Assembly: GCF_039634785.1 (NCBI RefSeq)
Contig: NZ_JBBIAB010000002.1
Location: forward strand, 62,001 to 126,000
DNA length: 64,000 nucleotides
Source: Tistrella mobilis
Lineage (GTDB): Bacteria > Pseudomonadota > Alphaproteobacteria > Tistrellales > Tistrellaceae
Reading direction: 5' to 3'
Shown: positions 16,032 through 24,726 of the stretch, one piece after another
Layout of the letters: every line of letters begins with the position of its first letter
Numbering within the stretch: position 1 is the first letter of the stretch
Made by a program: the position numbers and the translations under genes
The notes under the pieces: model-generated
Seen by the model: the letters and a program-made list of their open reading frames with translations, nothing else
What the model was told of the DNA's origin: nothing
Database searches by the model: none

Positions 16032-16242
16032 ACGTCGCGCGAAAGGCCGTTACGCGTGCGCAACCTTCATGGGATGGCAGGGCGCGCCTTCACGCCACGT
16101 AAGCTACAAGCCTCGACAAACAACTGCGACAGCCAGTATCACATGGATCTGCACTCTCAGCCAGATGCTGTCATATCATGTCCGCTCTGGTCCCGGTCAG
16201 CTTTCCCGTTTTTCATCCGGCCGCGCTGGAAAGGAAGATGTG

Positions 16243-16383
16243 ATGGGCAAATCTTTGAACGACAAGCTGCAGGAAATCCCCGAGGCCCGCCGGAAGCAGA
16301 TCCTGGCGGAGGCCGATCGCTTGCATGCCGGATACCTCAGGCTTCAGGAACTGCTCCGGCCGACTCCTGAAGCGCCGTCCTGA
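16243..16383 (+). pseudogene. Truncated XRE-type antitoxin N-terminus
   Basis: The frame has 46 codons (MGKSLNDKLQEIPEARRKQI, then LAEADRLHAGYLRLQELLR) and a good AGGAAG site upstream. The sequence resembles the N-terminal coiled helix that precedes the helix-turn-helix in XRE-family antitoxins of HigBA-like modules, which carry patterns such as RRARIEARAAEL followed by LRDLR. The helix-turn-helix that should follow is absent: the frame stops inside the 3' end of the convergent PPOX gene. I read it as a decayed remnant. A genuine 46-residue protein cannot be excluded. Confidence 0.45.
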
Positions 16384-16975
16384 GAGCCGCATTCTCCGCC
16401 TCAAGTTCCGCAATGCGGTCCCGGACCGGGCGCAGGGCTTCGGTCAGCTCCGCCTCGGTGAAGCGGGGGGTGATGTATTGGGGGCAGTTCCAGTCGAAGG
16501 CCTCCAGATGCAGACGGATGATGCGCTCGGCCTTTGGGGCCGTGGCGCCCGGCACCCGGGCGGTCAGTGCCGGATCGGCATCCAGCGCCACGATCTCGGC
16601 CAGGGCATAGATCTTCAGCCGCGCGCGGCGCGGATAGTCCATCAGGAACAGGCTGACCTTGTCATTAGTCGACAGGTTGCCGACGCTTATGTATTGCCGG
16701 TTGCCGCGCTGGTCGGCGAAGGCCAGGCTGCGGTCGTCCGGCACGGTCAGAAACCCCTGGGGTCCGCCGCGATGCTGGACATAAGGCCAGCCGGTTTCCG
16801 AGGTCGTGGCCATGTAGAAACTGTCCCGGCTGGTGATGAAGGCCGCTTCCCGGTCGGTGAACCGGTCGAACGCCCGGTGTCCCTTGAAATCCTGCCAGAG
16901 ATGGGCGACGCCCAGCCGTTCCTGCGCCGCCCGCACGGCCGGTGTCATTGCGATGTCGAGAAAGCCGTACCCCAT
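16337..16975 (-). CDS. Pyridoxamine-5'-phosphate-oxidase-family (PPOX) FMN-binding protein
   Basis: The protein has 212 residues from the ATG at 16975, preceded by GGAGGGG six bases away. The split-barrel FMN fold shows in REAAFITSRDSFYMATTSETGWPYVQHRGG and SLAFADQRGNRQYISVGNLSTNDKVSLFLMDYPRRARLKIYA, where the Arg/Asn/Lys pattern contacts FMN phosphate in this family. These proteins are usually flavin- or F420-type reductases or oxidases of unknown substrate. The C-terminal 30 residues are a short coiled coil (DRIAELEAENAALRTAL). It is divergent from a LysR regulator at 17092, its likely controller. Confidence 0.82.
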   Translation of the reverse strand: MGYGFLDIAMTPAVRAAQERLGVAHLWQDFKGHRAFDRFTDREAAFITSRDSFYMATTSETGWPYVQHRGGPQGFLTVPDDRSLAFADQRGNRQYISVGNLSTNDKVSLFLMDYPRRARLKIYALAEIVALDADPALTARVPGATAPKAERIIRLHLEAFDWNCPQYITPRFTEAELTEALRPVRDRIAELEAENAALRTALQESAGAVPEA

Positions 16976-17012
16976 GGTCTGCCCCTCCTGCTGCGGATGG
17001 TTCATTCTCTGT

Positions 17013-17029
17013 CTGTCACGAGGTAACAG
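17013..17029. promoter_or_regulatory. LysR-type binding motif
   Basis: CTGT-N9-ACAG with the interior CACGAGGTA shows imperfect dyad symmetry and fits the loose T-N11-A LysR box. It is located between the divergent PPOX and lysR genes. Confidence 0.35.
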
Positions 17030-17091
17030 CTGGCAGGCCGTGCAACAATCGGCAGAATACGGCGAGCATCTCCCCGGATTTTGAGGAAATC

Positions 17092-18054
17092 ATGGACCGT
17101 CTGGAAGCGATGGGGTTCCTTCTGGCGGCGCTGGAGGCCGGCAGTTTCTCGGCCGCCGCCCGCCGGCTGGGGGTGCCGGCGGCAACGCTCACCCGCCGCA
17201 TCGATCAGCTGGAACGGGTGACCGGCGCCACCCTGCTGATCCGCACCACCCGCAGGCTGACGCTCACCGATGCCGGGCAGCGCTATGTCGAGGGGGCGCG
17301 CCGCATCGTCGCCGAGGTTCGGGATATGGAACGCGAGGCGGCGGGCGAGTTCATCGAGCCGACCGGCCGGCTGGTGGTCAGCGCGCCGCGCATGTTCGGC
17401 CGGCTGCATGTCCAGCCGGTCATCCACGCGTTTCTGGCCCGCCATGCGGCGATCACGGTGGCGCTTCACCTGTCGGACGGCAATGTCGATCTGGCGGCCG
17501 GTGCCGCCGATCTGGCGGTGCGGATCGGCGCCCTGCCCGACAGCAGCCTGATCGCCACGCATCTCGGCCGCATGCGCGTGGTCACCGTCGCCAGCCCGGC
17601 CCTGCTCGACCGCCATGGCGAGCCGCACCATCCGGACGATCTGGCCGGCATGCCCGGCGTGGTGTTCGACATGCCGCCCTCCGACCGCCTGGCGCATGCC
17701 CCGGCCCGCAGCCGGGGCCCGGATCCGGGACCGCGTACCGCCACCCGGCTGATCGTCACCGGCGCCGAAGCGGCGGTGGATGCCGCCGTGGCGGGTGTGG
17801 GCGTGGTGCGCCTGCTGCATTATCAGGCGGCGCAGGCCCTGGCGGATGGCCGGCTGCGCCTTGTCCTGGAAGCGTTCGAACCCGAACCGGCCCCCGTGCA
17901 TGTGCTGCACGCACCCCTGGCCCAGCTGCCGCAGAAGACCCGCTATTTCATCGATTTCGCCAGCGCCCGGATCCGGGCCTCGGTGCAGGCGCTGGCGATG
18001 CCGCCAGAGGATGACAAAACACCGCCGCAACCCATCGGCCGCGGCGGTGCCTGA
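17092..18054 (+). CDS. LysR family transcriptional regulator
   Basis: The protein has 320 residues. The ATG at 17092 follows GAGGAA. The N-terminal winged helix reads MDRLEAMGFLLAALEAGSFS, then AAARRLGVPAATLTRRIDQLE, a typical LTTR pattern. The substrate domain follows (GRLVVSAPRMFGRLHVQPVI, then IAVRIG-type DLAVRIGALPDSSLIATHLG), as in the common LysR group near DmlR/PgrR. The inducer is unknown. It is divergent from the PPOX flavoprotein, the probable target. Downstream, the cyd operon converges with it. Confidence 0.87.
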   Translation: MDRLEAMGFLLAALEAGSFSAAARRLGVPAATLTRRIDQLERVTGATLLIRTTRRLTLTDAGQRYVEGARRIVAEVRDMEREAAGEFIEPTGRLVVSAPRMFGRLHVQPVIHAFLARHAAITVALHLSDGNVDLAAGAADLAVRIGALPDSSLIATHLGRMRVVTVASPALLDRHGEPHHPDDLAGMPGVVFDMPPSDRLAHAPARSRGPDPGPRTATRLIVTGAEAAVDAAVAGVGVVRLLHYQAAQALADGRLRLVLEAFEPEPAPVHVLHAPLAQLPQKTRYFIDFASARIRASVQALAMPPEDDKTPPQPIGRGGA

Positions 18055-18086
18055 TCGTCGTCGATCCCCGGACGGGGGGCGGGCGG

Positions 18087-18194
18087 TTACGGCTGCTGTT
18101 CGGCCGCATCCTCCTTCATCTCGAACCACATGGCGTTCAGCACGGCGAAGGCGCAGGCGAGCGGCAGGCCGAGCAGCCAGGCGAAGTACCACAT
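18087..18194 (-). CDS. cydX: Cytochrome bd accessory subunit CydX
   Basis: The protein has 35 residues (MWYFAWLLGLPLACAFAVLN, then AMWFEMKEDAAEQQP). MWYF at the start, a single transmembrane helix and a short acidic C-terminus are diagnostic of CydX (YbgT). This peptide packs against CydA and stabilises the haem centres of cytochrome bd oxidase. AAGGAG lies upstream of the ATG. It is the last gene of the leftward cyd operon, 28 bp after cydB. Confidence 0.93.
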   Translation of the reverse strand: MWYFAWLLGLPLACAFAVLNAMWFEMKEDAAEQQP

Positions 18195-18222
18195 TGGGTT
18201 GTCTCCTTCGTGATGCTTGCGA

Positions 18223-19377
18223 TCAATAGTAGTGGCCGGCTTCCTCGCGGATCGCCTCTTCTTCCACCCGGCCCCACATGATGCGGTAGGCCCAGGCGGT
18301 ATAGGCCAGGATCAGCGGCAGGAAGATCACGGTCACGACCAGCATGATGAACAGGGTCAGGTGCGAGGAGGACGCATCCCAGACCGTCAGGCTGGAGCGC
18401 GGATCGATGGAGGAGGGCAGGATGAAGGGGAACATCGAGAGCCCGACCGTCGAGATCACCCCGAAGATCGACAGCCCCGAGGCGATGATCGACAGGCCCC
18501 GGATCCGGGCGCGCAGCGCCACCAGGGTGATGGCCGCCCCGGCGAAGCCCAGCACCGGCGCGATCAGCATCCAGGGGTTGTTGGCGTAGTTCACGAACCA
18601 GGCGCCGTCGCCATGGACGACGTCTTTCAGCAGCGGGTTCGACGGGCCGTCTGCCGCCATCGGTGCCGCCAGCGCATAGCCGTCCACCCAATTGGCCAGC
18701 GCCAGCCCGCCCAGCGCAAAGAGGGCGATGGTGGCGACGGCGGCGACGGTGCCGAAATTCCGCGCCCGTTCACCCACCACGCCGCCGGCCTTCAGGGTCA
18801 GCCAGACCGCGCCGTGCATGGCGAGCATGGCCACCGACATCAGCCCGCAGAGCAGGGCGAAGGGGTTCAGCAGGCCGAAGAAGCTGCCCTCATAGAAGGC
18901 GCGCAGCGTGTCGTCCAGCCGGAAGGGCACGCCCTGCAGCACATTGCCGATCGCGACACCGAAGATCAGCGCCGGCACGAAGCCGCCCACGAACAGGGCC
19001 CAGTCCCAGGCGCTGCGCCAGCCGGCCTCGATCCGCTTGGAGCGGTATTTGAACGCCACCGGCCGCAGGATCAGGGCCGCCAGCACCACGAACATGGCGA
19101 GGTAGAAGCCCGAGAACGAGACCGCATAAAGCGGCGGCCAGGCGGCGAAGATGGCGCCGCCGCCCAGGATGAACCAGACCTGGTTGCCTTCCCAGACCGG
19201 GCCGACGGTGTTGATGGCGACGCGGCGTTCGACATCGGTTTTCGCCACGAAGGGCAGCAGCAGGCCGACGCCCATGTCGAAGCCGTCGGTGGCGGCGAAG
19301 CCGATCAGCAGGATGCCGAGCAGCCCCCACCAGATCAGGCGCAGCGTGCCGTAGTCGATAAGCTCATGCAGGATCAT
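18223..19377 (-). CDS. cydB: Cytochrome bd ubiquinol oxidase subunit II
   Basis: The protein has 384 residues, about the usual CydB length, with eight to nine membrane helices. The N-terminus (MILHELIDYGTLRLIWWGLL, then FAATDGFDMGVGLLLPFVA) contains the conserved DGFD/MG motif. TVGPVWEGNQVWFILGGGA and FSGFYLAMF follow as in E. coli CydB. It forms the membrane quinol oxidase with CydA, reducing oxygen to water with high affinity without pumping protons. It follows cydA by six bases and precedes cydX. Confidence 0.96.
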   Translation of the reverse strand: MILHELIDYGTLRLIWWGLLGILLIGFAATDGFDMGVGLLLPFVAKTDVERRVAINTVGPVWEGNQVWFILGGGAIFAAWPPLYAVSFSGFYLAMFVVLAALILRPVAFKYRSKRIEAGWRSAWDWALFVGGFVPALIFGVAIGNVLQGVPFRLDDTLRAFYEGSFFGLLNPFALLCGLMSVAMLAMHGAVWLTLKAGGVVGERARNFGTVAAVATIALFALGGLALANWVDGYALAAPMAADGPSNPLLKDVVHGDGAWFVNYANNPWMLIAPVLGFAGAAITLVALRARIRGLSIIASGLSIFGVISTVGLSMFPFILPSSIDPRSSLTVWDASSSHLTLFIMLVVTVIFLPLILAYTAWAYRIMWGRVEEEAIREEAGHYY

Positions 19378-19383
19378 GGCTGG

Positions 19384-20988
19384 TCACTCCGCCGGGAAGG
19401 GCCGGGCGGCGCCACCTGCGGCAGGCAGATGCGTCGCGGACGGGGGCGGGACGGGGTCGTGATCGGGCTGCGGCCCCTTGCGGATGGCGCGGAGCATCAG
19501 CCCCATCTCGATCACGAACAGCACGCTGTAGAACAGGGTGAAGCCGGCGATCGTCAGCAGCAGCTCGCCCGCACCCAGGCTGGACACCGCCATGGCCGTG
19601 GGCAGCACGCCTTCGATGATCCAGGGCTGCCGGCCCAGTTCGGCCACGATCCAGCCCATTTCCGCTGCGATCCAGGGCAGCGGGATCGCCAGCACCGCGA
19701 TCTTCAGCAGCCAGCGCTGTTCCCCCAGCCGGTTGCGGGCCGACTGCCAGAAGAACACGCCGGTCAGCAGGATGAAGAAGAAGCCGAGCCCGACCATGAT
19801 CCGGAAGGCCCAGAACAGCGTCGGCACATGGGGCACCAGATCCCAGGCGGCCTGGTCGATCTGGGCATCGGTTGCAAGGCGCGGGTCGTCGACATAGCGC
19901 ATCAGCAGCAGGGCATGGCCCATATTGCCGCCATTGGCCTCGAAGGCCTCGCGCACCTCGGGGCCGACGGCATCGATGCTGCGGGCGGCGCGGATCTTCT
20001 GCAGCGCGTCATAGGCGATGATGCCGCTGCGGATCCTCTCCTTGCCCCTCTCGACCAGATCGTTGATCCCGGGCACTTCGGTGTCGAGCGAGCGGGTGGC
20101 GATCAGCCCCAGCGCATAGGGGATGGTGATCACGTGATGGGTCTCGCGCCCCTCCTGATCGGGGAAGCCGAGTGCCGTGAAGCCGGCCGGTGCGGCTTCC
20201 GTCTCCCACATGCCTTCCATCGCCGCCAGCTTCATGCGCTGGTGTTCGGTCGCCATATAGCCGCTCTCGTCGCCCAGCACCACCACCGACAGCGAGGACA
20301 GCAGCCCGAACGAGGCCGCCACCGCCATGGAGCGCTTGGCCAGCAGCACGTGCCGGCCCTTCAGCATGTACCAGGCCGACACGCCGAGCACGAAGATCGA
20401 CGCGGTGACATAGCCGGCCGAGACGGTGTGCACGAATTTGGCCTGGGCGACCGGGTTGAACAGCACCTCGAAGAAGTTGTCGACCTCCATCCGCATGGTC
20501 GCGGGGTTGAAGGCGGCGCCCACCGGGTTCTGCATCCAGCCATTGGCGATCAGGATCCAGAGCGCCGAGAAGTTCGACCCGATCGCCACCGCCCAGGTGG
20601 CGCAGAGGTGCTGAACCTTCGTCATCCGGTCCCAGCCGAAGAAGAACAGGCCGACGAAGGTGGCTTCCAGGAAGAAGGCCATCAGCCCTTCGATCGCCAG
20701 CGGCGCGCCGAAGATGTCGCCGACATAATGGCTGTAATAGCTCCAGTTCATCCCGAACTGGAACTCCATGGTGATGCCGGTCGCGACGCCGAGCACGAAG
20801 TTGATGCCGAACAGCGTGCCCCAGAATTTGGTCATCTGGCGCCAGATCGCGCGGCCGGTCATCACATAGACCGTTTCCATGATCGCGATCACGATCGACA
20901 GGCCCAGCGTCAAGGGCACGAAGAGGAAGTGATAAAGGGCCGTCAGGGCGAATTGCAGCCGCGACAGCGATACGACGTCCAGTTCCAT
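19384..20988 (-). CDS. cydA: Cytochrome bd ubiquinol oxidase subunit I
   Basis: The protein has 534 residues from the ATG at 20988 (GGGAG nine bases upstream); the frame extends 15 codons upstream but lacks support. Haem ligands are recognisable: His20 in LQFALTALYHFLFVPLTLG (b595), the His in AKFVHTVSAGYVTA and the Met in FWAFRIMVGLGF (b558). GRAIWRQMTKFWGTLFGINFVLGVATG is the conserved helix pair. The quinol loop is long, as in the E. coli L-type enzyme (GDESGYMATEHQRMKLAAMEG, then PYALGLIATRSLDTEVPG). It is the catalytic subunit of the high-affinity terminal oxidase, and is transcribed after cydDC with an 87-bp gap that may hold its own promoter. Confidence 0.97.
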   Translation of the reverse strand: MELDVVSLSRLQFALTALYHFLFVPLTLGLSIVIAIMETVYVMTGRAIWRQMTKFWGTLFGINFVLGVATGITMEFQFGMNWSYYSHYVGDIFGAPLAIEGLMAFFLEATFVGLFFFGWDRMTKVQHLCATWAVAIGSNFSALWILIANGWMQNPVGAAFNPATMRMEVDNFFEVLFNPVAQAKFVHTVSAGYVTASIFVLGVSAWYMLKGRHVLLAKRSMAVAASFGLLSSLSVVVLGDESGYMATEHQRMKLAAMEGMWETEAAPAGFTALGFPDQEGRETHHVITIPYALGLIATRSLDTEVPGINDLVERGKERIRSGIIAYDALQKIRAARSIDAVGPEVREAFEANGGNMGHALLLMRYVDDPRLATDAQIDQAAWDLVPHVPTLFWAFRIMVGLGFFFILLTGVFFWQSARNRLGEQRWLLKIAVLAIPLPWIAAEMGWIVAELGRQPWIIEGVLPTAMAVSSLGAGELLLTIAGFTLFYSVLFVIEMGLMLRAIRKGPQPDHDPVPPPSATHLPAAGGAARPFPAE

Positions 20989-21075
20989 TCGAACAACTCC
21001 CGCCGGCCGGACCGGCATTATCCTTGGCCGCATCCCCGGGGGCGGACGATACCGTCCGGGGTGGTGCGGCGGTCG

Positions 21076-22791
21076 TCAATCCGGGCGGAGCCTGTCGAGC
21101 GCCGCCCGGAATTCCGTCTCACCACGCCTGAGATCGCCGGTGATCCGGCCGCCTTCCATGATCAGAAGCCGGTCGGCCAGGGCGGCCTCCCGCCGCAGAT
21201 GCGTGACGACGAGTATCGTCTGCGTCTGCGGCAATTCCTTGACCGTTGTCAAAACTTCGGCAGCCGTCCGGGCGTCCAGCCCGTCGGTCGGCTCGTCGAG
21301 CAGCAGCAGCGGCGCGTCACGCAGGAAGATGCGCGCCAGCGCCATCCGCCGCCGCTGCCCGGAAGACAGCCCCTCTCCGCCCTCTCCCAGCCGCTGGCCA
21401 AGCCCTGCCATGTGGTCGCGGACAAGCTGCCCCAGCCCCGCGCGGTCGAGTGCGGCCAGCATGCGGTCTGATGTCGCAGCCGGGTCGGCCAGCAGCAGAT
21501 TGCCGGCCAGATCATCGGCGAACAGGTCGGTCGCCTGGCCCAGCAGGCTGTGCGGCAGCGCCCGGATCCGGCCCCGATCGGGCCGGCGCTCGCCGGCGAT
21601 CAGCTCGACCAGGGTGGATTTGCCGGCACCGCTCGGCCCCAGCAGCGCCACCCGCTCGCCGCGGGCGAGCGCAAGCGACAGCCCGTCGAACAGCGGCGCC
21701 GCCGCGCCGTCATGGGCGAAGCGCAGATCTTCGATCACCAGGGCAGATGGCGGTGGCGGCGGATCGGCAGCCGGCGCCGCTGGTGTGGGTCGGGGCTTCA
21801 GCATCGGCAGCAGCCGGCGCGCCGCGATGACCGTGCGGCCCAGGTCGAGCACGCCGCGGCGCAGCGCCGCGAAGGGTTCCATCAGCGCCAGCGCCACCAG
21901 CACCACCAGCGCCGCCTGCGGCACCGTCGCGATGCCGGCCTGGACCAGCCCGCCCGCCGCGGCAAGGCTGCCGGCCAGCAGCAGCGCGCTTGCCGCACCG
22001 AAGCCGGCGGCGGCGGTGGTGTCCAGCCGGTTCAGCCGGTCGTCGGCCAGGGCCAGCCGGGTTTCGGCCGCGGCGGCATGGTCGCGCGCCGCCCCGATCC
22101 GGCCGGTCATCAGATGGTCGGTCTGGCCCGCCACCAGATCGACCGTGCGCATGCGCAGGGCTTCCAGCGCCGCCGCCCGCCGCCGGGCCGGCCGGTCGGC
22201 GGCGCGGGCCAGCACCAGCGGCAGGGCGATGCCGGTCACCCCCACCCCCAGCCCCACCCCAGCCCCAAGCCGGGCATCGATCAGCGAGAGCGCCAGCGCC
22301 GCCAGCGCCGCGGTGATCACCGCCGCCGCCGCCGGCAGCAGCACCCGCAGATAAAGATTGTCGAGGGCATCCACCTCCACCGTCAGCCGGTGGAGCAGCC
22401 GCGCCGGCCGGGCCTTCAGCGCCCGGGCGCGATCGGCGTGCGCATGGGCGCGGAACAGCCGTTCGCGCAGCTCCGCCAGCAGGCCCAGCGTCGCGTCATG
22501 GCTCACCAGCCGCTCGCCATAGCGGCCGCCGGTGCGCAGCAGCGCCAGCATGCGGATGCCCGCCGCCGGCCGGAACACGTCAAAGGCGAGTGCCGTTGCA
22601 GCGGCACTTCCTGCGGCTGCAGTGGCGGTGATGAACCAGCCCGAGAGCCCCAGCAGCGCCACCCCGGCCAGCACGGTCAGCGCCGCCAGCGCAATGCCGC
22701 CCAGCAGCGGCTTGCGGCGCATGCGGAAGAACAGCGCCGCGGTGGCGGCAAGCGCCCGCATCCTGCCCTGTCTGCGTAGTTTCCGGTTCAT
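21076..22791 (-). CDS. cydC: Thiol reductant ABC exporter subunit CydC
   Basis: The protein has 571 residues: an ABC half-transporter with an N-terminal six-helix membrane domain and a C-terminal ATPase. Seen are Walker A GPSGAGKST, signature LSSGQRRRMALARIF and Walker B LLLLDEPTDGLD. The membrane start LLGLSGWFITATAAAG is the CydC pattern. With CydD it exports glutathione/cysteine or handles haem so that cytochrome bd can be assembled in the periplasm. Its ATG overlaps the cydD stop by 4 bp, so the two are coupled. The Q-loop region (HSLLGQATDLFADDLAGNLL) is compact, as in other alphaproteobacterial versions. Confidence 0.92.
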   Translation of the reverse strand: MNRKLRRQGRMRALAATAALFFRMRRKPLLGGIALAALTVLAGVALLGLSGWFITATAAAGSAAATALAFDVFRPAAGIRMLALLRTGGRYGERLVSHDATLGLLAELRERLFRAHAHADRARALKARPARLLHRLTVEVDALDNLYLRVLLPAAAAVITAALAALALSLIDARLGAGVGLGVGVTGIALPLVLARAADRPARRRAAALEALRMRTVDLVAGQTDHLMTGRIGAARDHAAAAETRLALADDRLNRLDTTAAAGFGAASALLLAGSLAAAGGLVQAGIATVPQAALVVLVALALMEPFAALRRGVLDLGRTVIAARRLLPMLKPRPTPAAPAADPPPPPSALVIEDLRFAHDGAAAPLFDGLSLALARGERVALLGPSGAGKSTLVELIAGERRPDRGRIRALPHSLLGQATDLFADDLAGNLLLADPAATSDRMLAALDRAGLGQLVRDHMAGLGQRLGEGGEGLSSGQRRRMALARIFLRDAPLLLLDEPTDGLDARTAAEVLTTVKELPQTQTILVVTHLRREAALADRLLIMEGGRITGDLRRGETEFRAALDRLRPD

Positions 22792-24404
22792 GCCGCCCCC
22801 TCCAGCCGGATCACCCGGTCGAGTGCGGCGGCCAGGTCGGGATCGTGGGTCGCCACCACCAGCGTGCGGCCGGCGGTGGCCTCGATCAGGGCGGCGCGCA
22901 CCCGGGCGGCGGTGTCGCCGTCCAGATGCGCGGTCGGCTCGTCGGCCAGCACGATATCGGCGGCGGGGTCGGCGATGGCGCGGGCGATCGCCAGCCGCAC
23001 CGCCTCGCCGCCCGACAGCCCGAACCCGGCCTCGCCCACCTGGCGTGCCGGGTCTACCCCCGGCAGCAGCCGGGCGAGCGGCGGGCCGGCATCCACCGCC
23101 CGGCCAAAGCGGACATTCGCCATCAGGCTGCCTGCGATCATATGCGGCCGATGGTCGATCCAGGCGATCCGCCGGCGCAGATCCGCCCGGGTCGATGCGT
23201 CGAGCGGCCTGCCGCCGATGGTGATCCGCCCGCCATCGGGCAGGGCCAGCCCCGCGATCAGCGCCAGCAGGGTGGATTTGCCCGAACCCGAGGGGCCGAA
23301 CAGCGCCACCCGCTCGCCCGGCGCCACCTCAAGGCCGAAGCCCTGGGGGATGCCCCGGCCGCTCGCCGGATGGGTGAAGGACAGATCCCTGAGCGAGAGC
23401 GCAGGCGCTTGGGAAAGGTCGACCACCTCCGGCGCCTGGTCGGTCGCCGCCGGTGCCGCCCCAAGTGCGGTCAGCGCGTCATGCGCCGCCTCGCCCGCGG
23501 CGCGGTCGTGCCAGACCGCCGCCAGCTCGCGCAGCGGCTCGAAAAACGCCGGGGCCAGCAGCAGCACGAACAGGCCCTGGGTCAGCCCCATCCGCCCGCC
23601 CCAGGCGCCGAAACTCAGATCCCCCAGCAGGTGAAAGCCGACATAGACCGCAACCATCGCCACCCCCAGCGCCGAGAACAGCTCCAGCACCGCCGAGGAC
23701 AGAAAGGCGATGCGCAGCACCGCCATGGTTCGCCGCCGCACGCTTTCGGCAGACCCGCGCAGGCGCTCTGCGGTGATGTCCACGGCATCGAGCGCCCGGA
23801 TGGTGGCAAGCCCGCGCAGCCGGTCCATCAGCACCGCGTTCATGGTGCCGAGTTCGGCCAGCTGCGCCTCGCTCGCCGCCTTGGCGCGGATGCCGACCAG
23901 GGCCATGAAAACCGGGATCAGCGGGGCCGCCACCAGCAGGATCAGCGCCGCCGCCCAGGACAGCGATCCCACAGCCAAAAGAAGCACAATCGGTACGGCC
24001 ACAACTTTCAGCTGTACCGGCCGATAACGATGCAGCCAGGGCAGCACCGCCTCGGCCTGTTCCGCCACCACCGATGCCGCCGCCCCCGATGCCGCCCGCT
24101 CGGGGTCCAGCGGGTCGCGGGCGGCCAGCGCCGCCAGGGCCCGGCGGCGCAACCGCCCCACCTCGGCCCGCGCGGCCCGGAACACCATCCGCGTGCCCAG
24201 CGCCTCCAGCCCCGCCCGCAGCAGCCCCAGGGCCAGCACGGCCAGGGCGGCGGGCAGCACGGCCGCCGTCCCGGCATCATCCGCCAGCTGGCCCAGCGTC
24301 CGGGCGATGATCCAGGCCATCGGCAGCCAGACCAGGGTGGCGGCCAGCTGCACCAAACTTCCGGTGGTTGTGGCGCGCGGAAAATATCTCGTCCGGTTAC
24401 GCAT
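22788..24404 (-). CDS. cydD: Thiol reductant ABC exporter subunit CydD
   Basis: The protein has 538 residues, the other half of the heterodimeric exporter required for cytochrome bd maturation. The membrane domain includes EQAEAVLPWLHRYRPVQLK, the CydD-typical loop. The ATPase shows Walker A GPSGSGKST, Q-loop IAWIDHRPHMIAGSL, signature LSGGEAVRLAIARAI and Walker B IVLADEPTAHLD. It is the first gene of the leftward cydDCABX operon. An inverted repeat GTCAA-N12-TTGAC lies 24 bp upstream of its start (24428-24449) and may be a regulatory site. Confidence 0.93.
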   Translation of the reverse strand: MRNRTRYFPRATTTGSLVQLAATLVWLPMAWIIARTLGQLADDAGTAAVLPAALAVLALGLLRAGLEALGTRMVFRAARAEVGRLRRRALAALAARDPLDPERAASGAAASVVAEQAEAVLPWLHRYRPVQLKVVAVPIVLLLAVGSLSWAAALILLVAAPLIPVFMALVGIRAKAASEAQLAELGTMNAVLMDRLRGLATIRALDAVDITAERLRGSAESVRRRTMAVLRIAFLSSAVLELFSALGVAMVAVYVGFHLLGDLSFGAWGGRMGLTQGLFVLLLAPAFFEPLRELAAVWHDRAAGEAAHDALTALGAAPAATDQAPEVVDLSQAPALSLRDLSFTHPASGRGIPQGFGLEVAPGERVALFGPSGSGKSTLLALIAGLALPDGGRITIGGRPLDASTRADLRRRIAWIDHRPHMIAGSLMANVRFGRAVDAGPPLARLLPGVDPARQVGEAGFGLSGGEAVRLAIARAIADPAADIVLADEPTAHLDGDTAARVRAALIEATAGRTLVVATHDPDLAAALDRVIRLEGAA

Positions 24405-24427
24405 GTCGGCCTCGTGAAATCCTCGAC

Positions 24428-24449
24428 GTCAAGGGCACCACAGATTGAC
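24428..24449. promoter_or_regulatory. Inverted repeat upstream of cydD
   Basis: GTCAA-N12-TTGAC is a 5-bp inverted repeat placed 24-45 bp upstream of the cydD ATG. The halves resemble an FNR half-site (TTGA), but the spacing is wrong for a normal FNR box, so no regulator can be named. Confidence 0.3.
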
Positions 24450-24605
24450 GCGACATGGAAGGGGGCATGGCTGCGACCCCATGCCCCGGCAGGCACCCCT
24501 CCTGCAGGGCGGCAGAGGCACCATCATTTCAACCTCATTTCAGTATCAGTGAAGCGCTCGGCGCCACCCTGCTTATGTGAATACTGTCTTCAGACCGGTT
24601 AATCC

Positions 24606-24636
24606 GATCTTCATAAAATTGCTGATAATGAAGATC
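24606..24636. promoter_or_regulatory. 9-bp inverted repeat in the cydD-chemoreceptor gap
   Basis: GATCTTCAT and ATGAAGATC are exact complements separated by 13 bases. No T-run follows. It lies in the 322-bp divergent gap, AT-richer than its flanks, about 60 bp upstream of a plausible promoter for the chemoreceptor (TTCATT at 24670, 18-base spacer, TATTAT at 24694). An operator is the simplest reading. Confidence 0.4.
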
Positions 24637-24726
24637 AAAGGACCGTGCCGACGCCTTGATCGATGTTTGTTCATTCGGGCGAATTTCGGCAGGTATTATA
24701 AGCGTCACTGGATATCGGGAGGTTAA

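Noticed and set aside
18217-21471. A 1084-codon frame antisense to cydBA
   Set aside because: The product is low-complexity (His, Gln, Arg, Gly-rich), while the opposite strand encodes unmistakable CydA and CydB.
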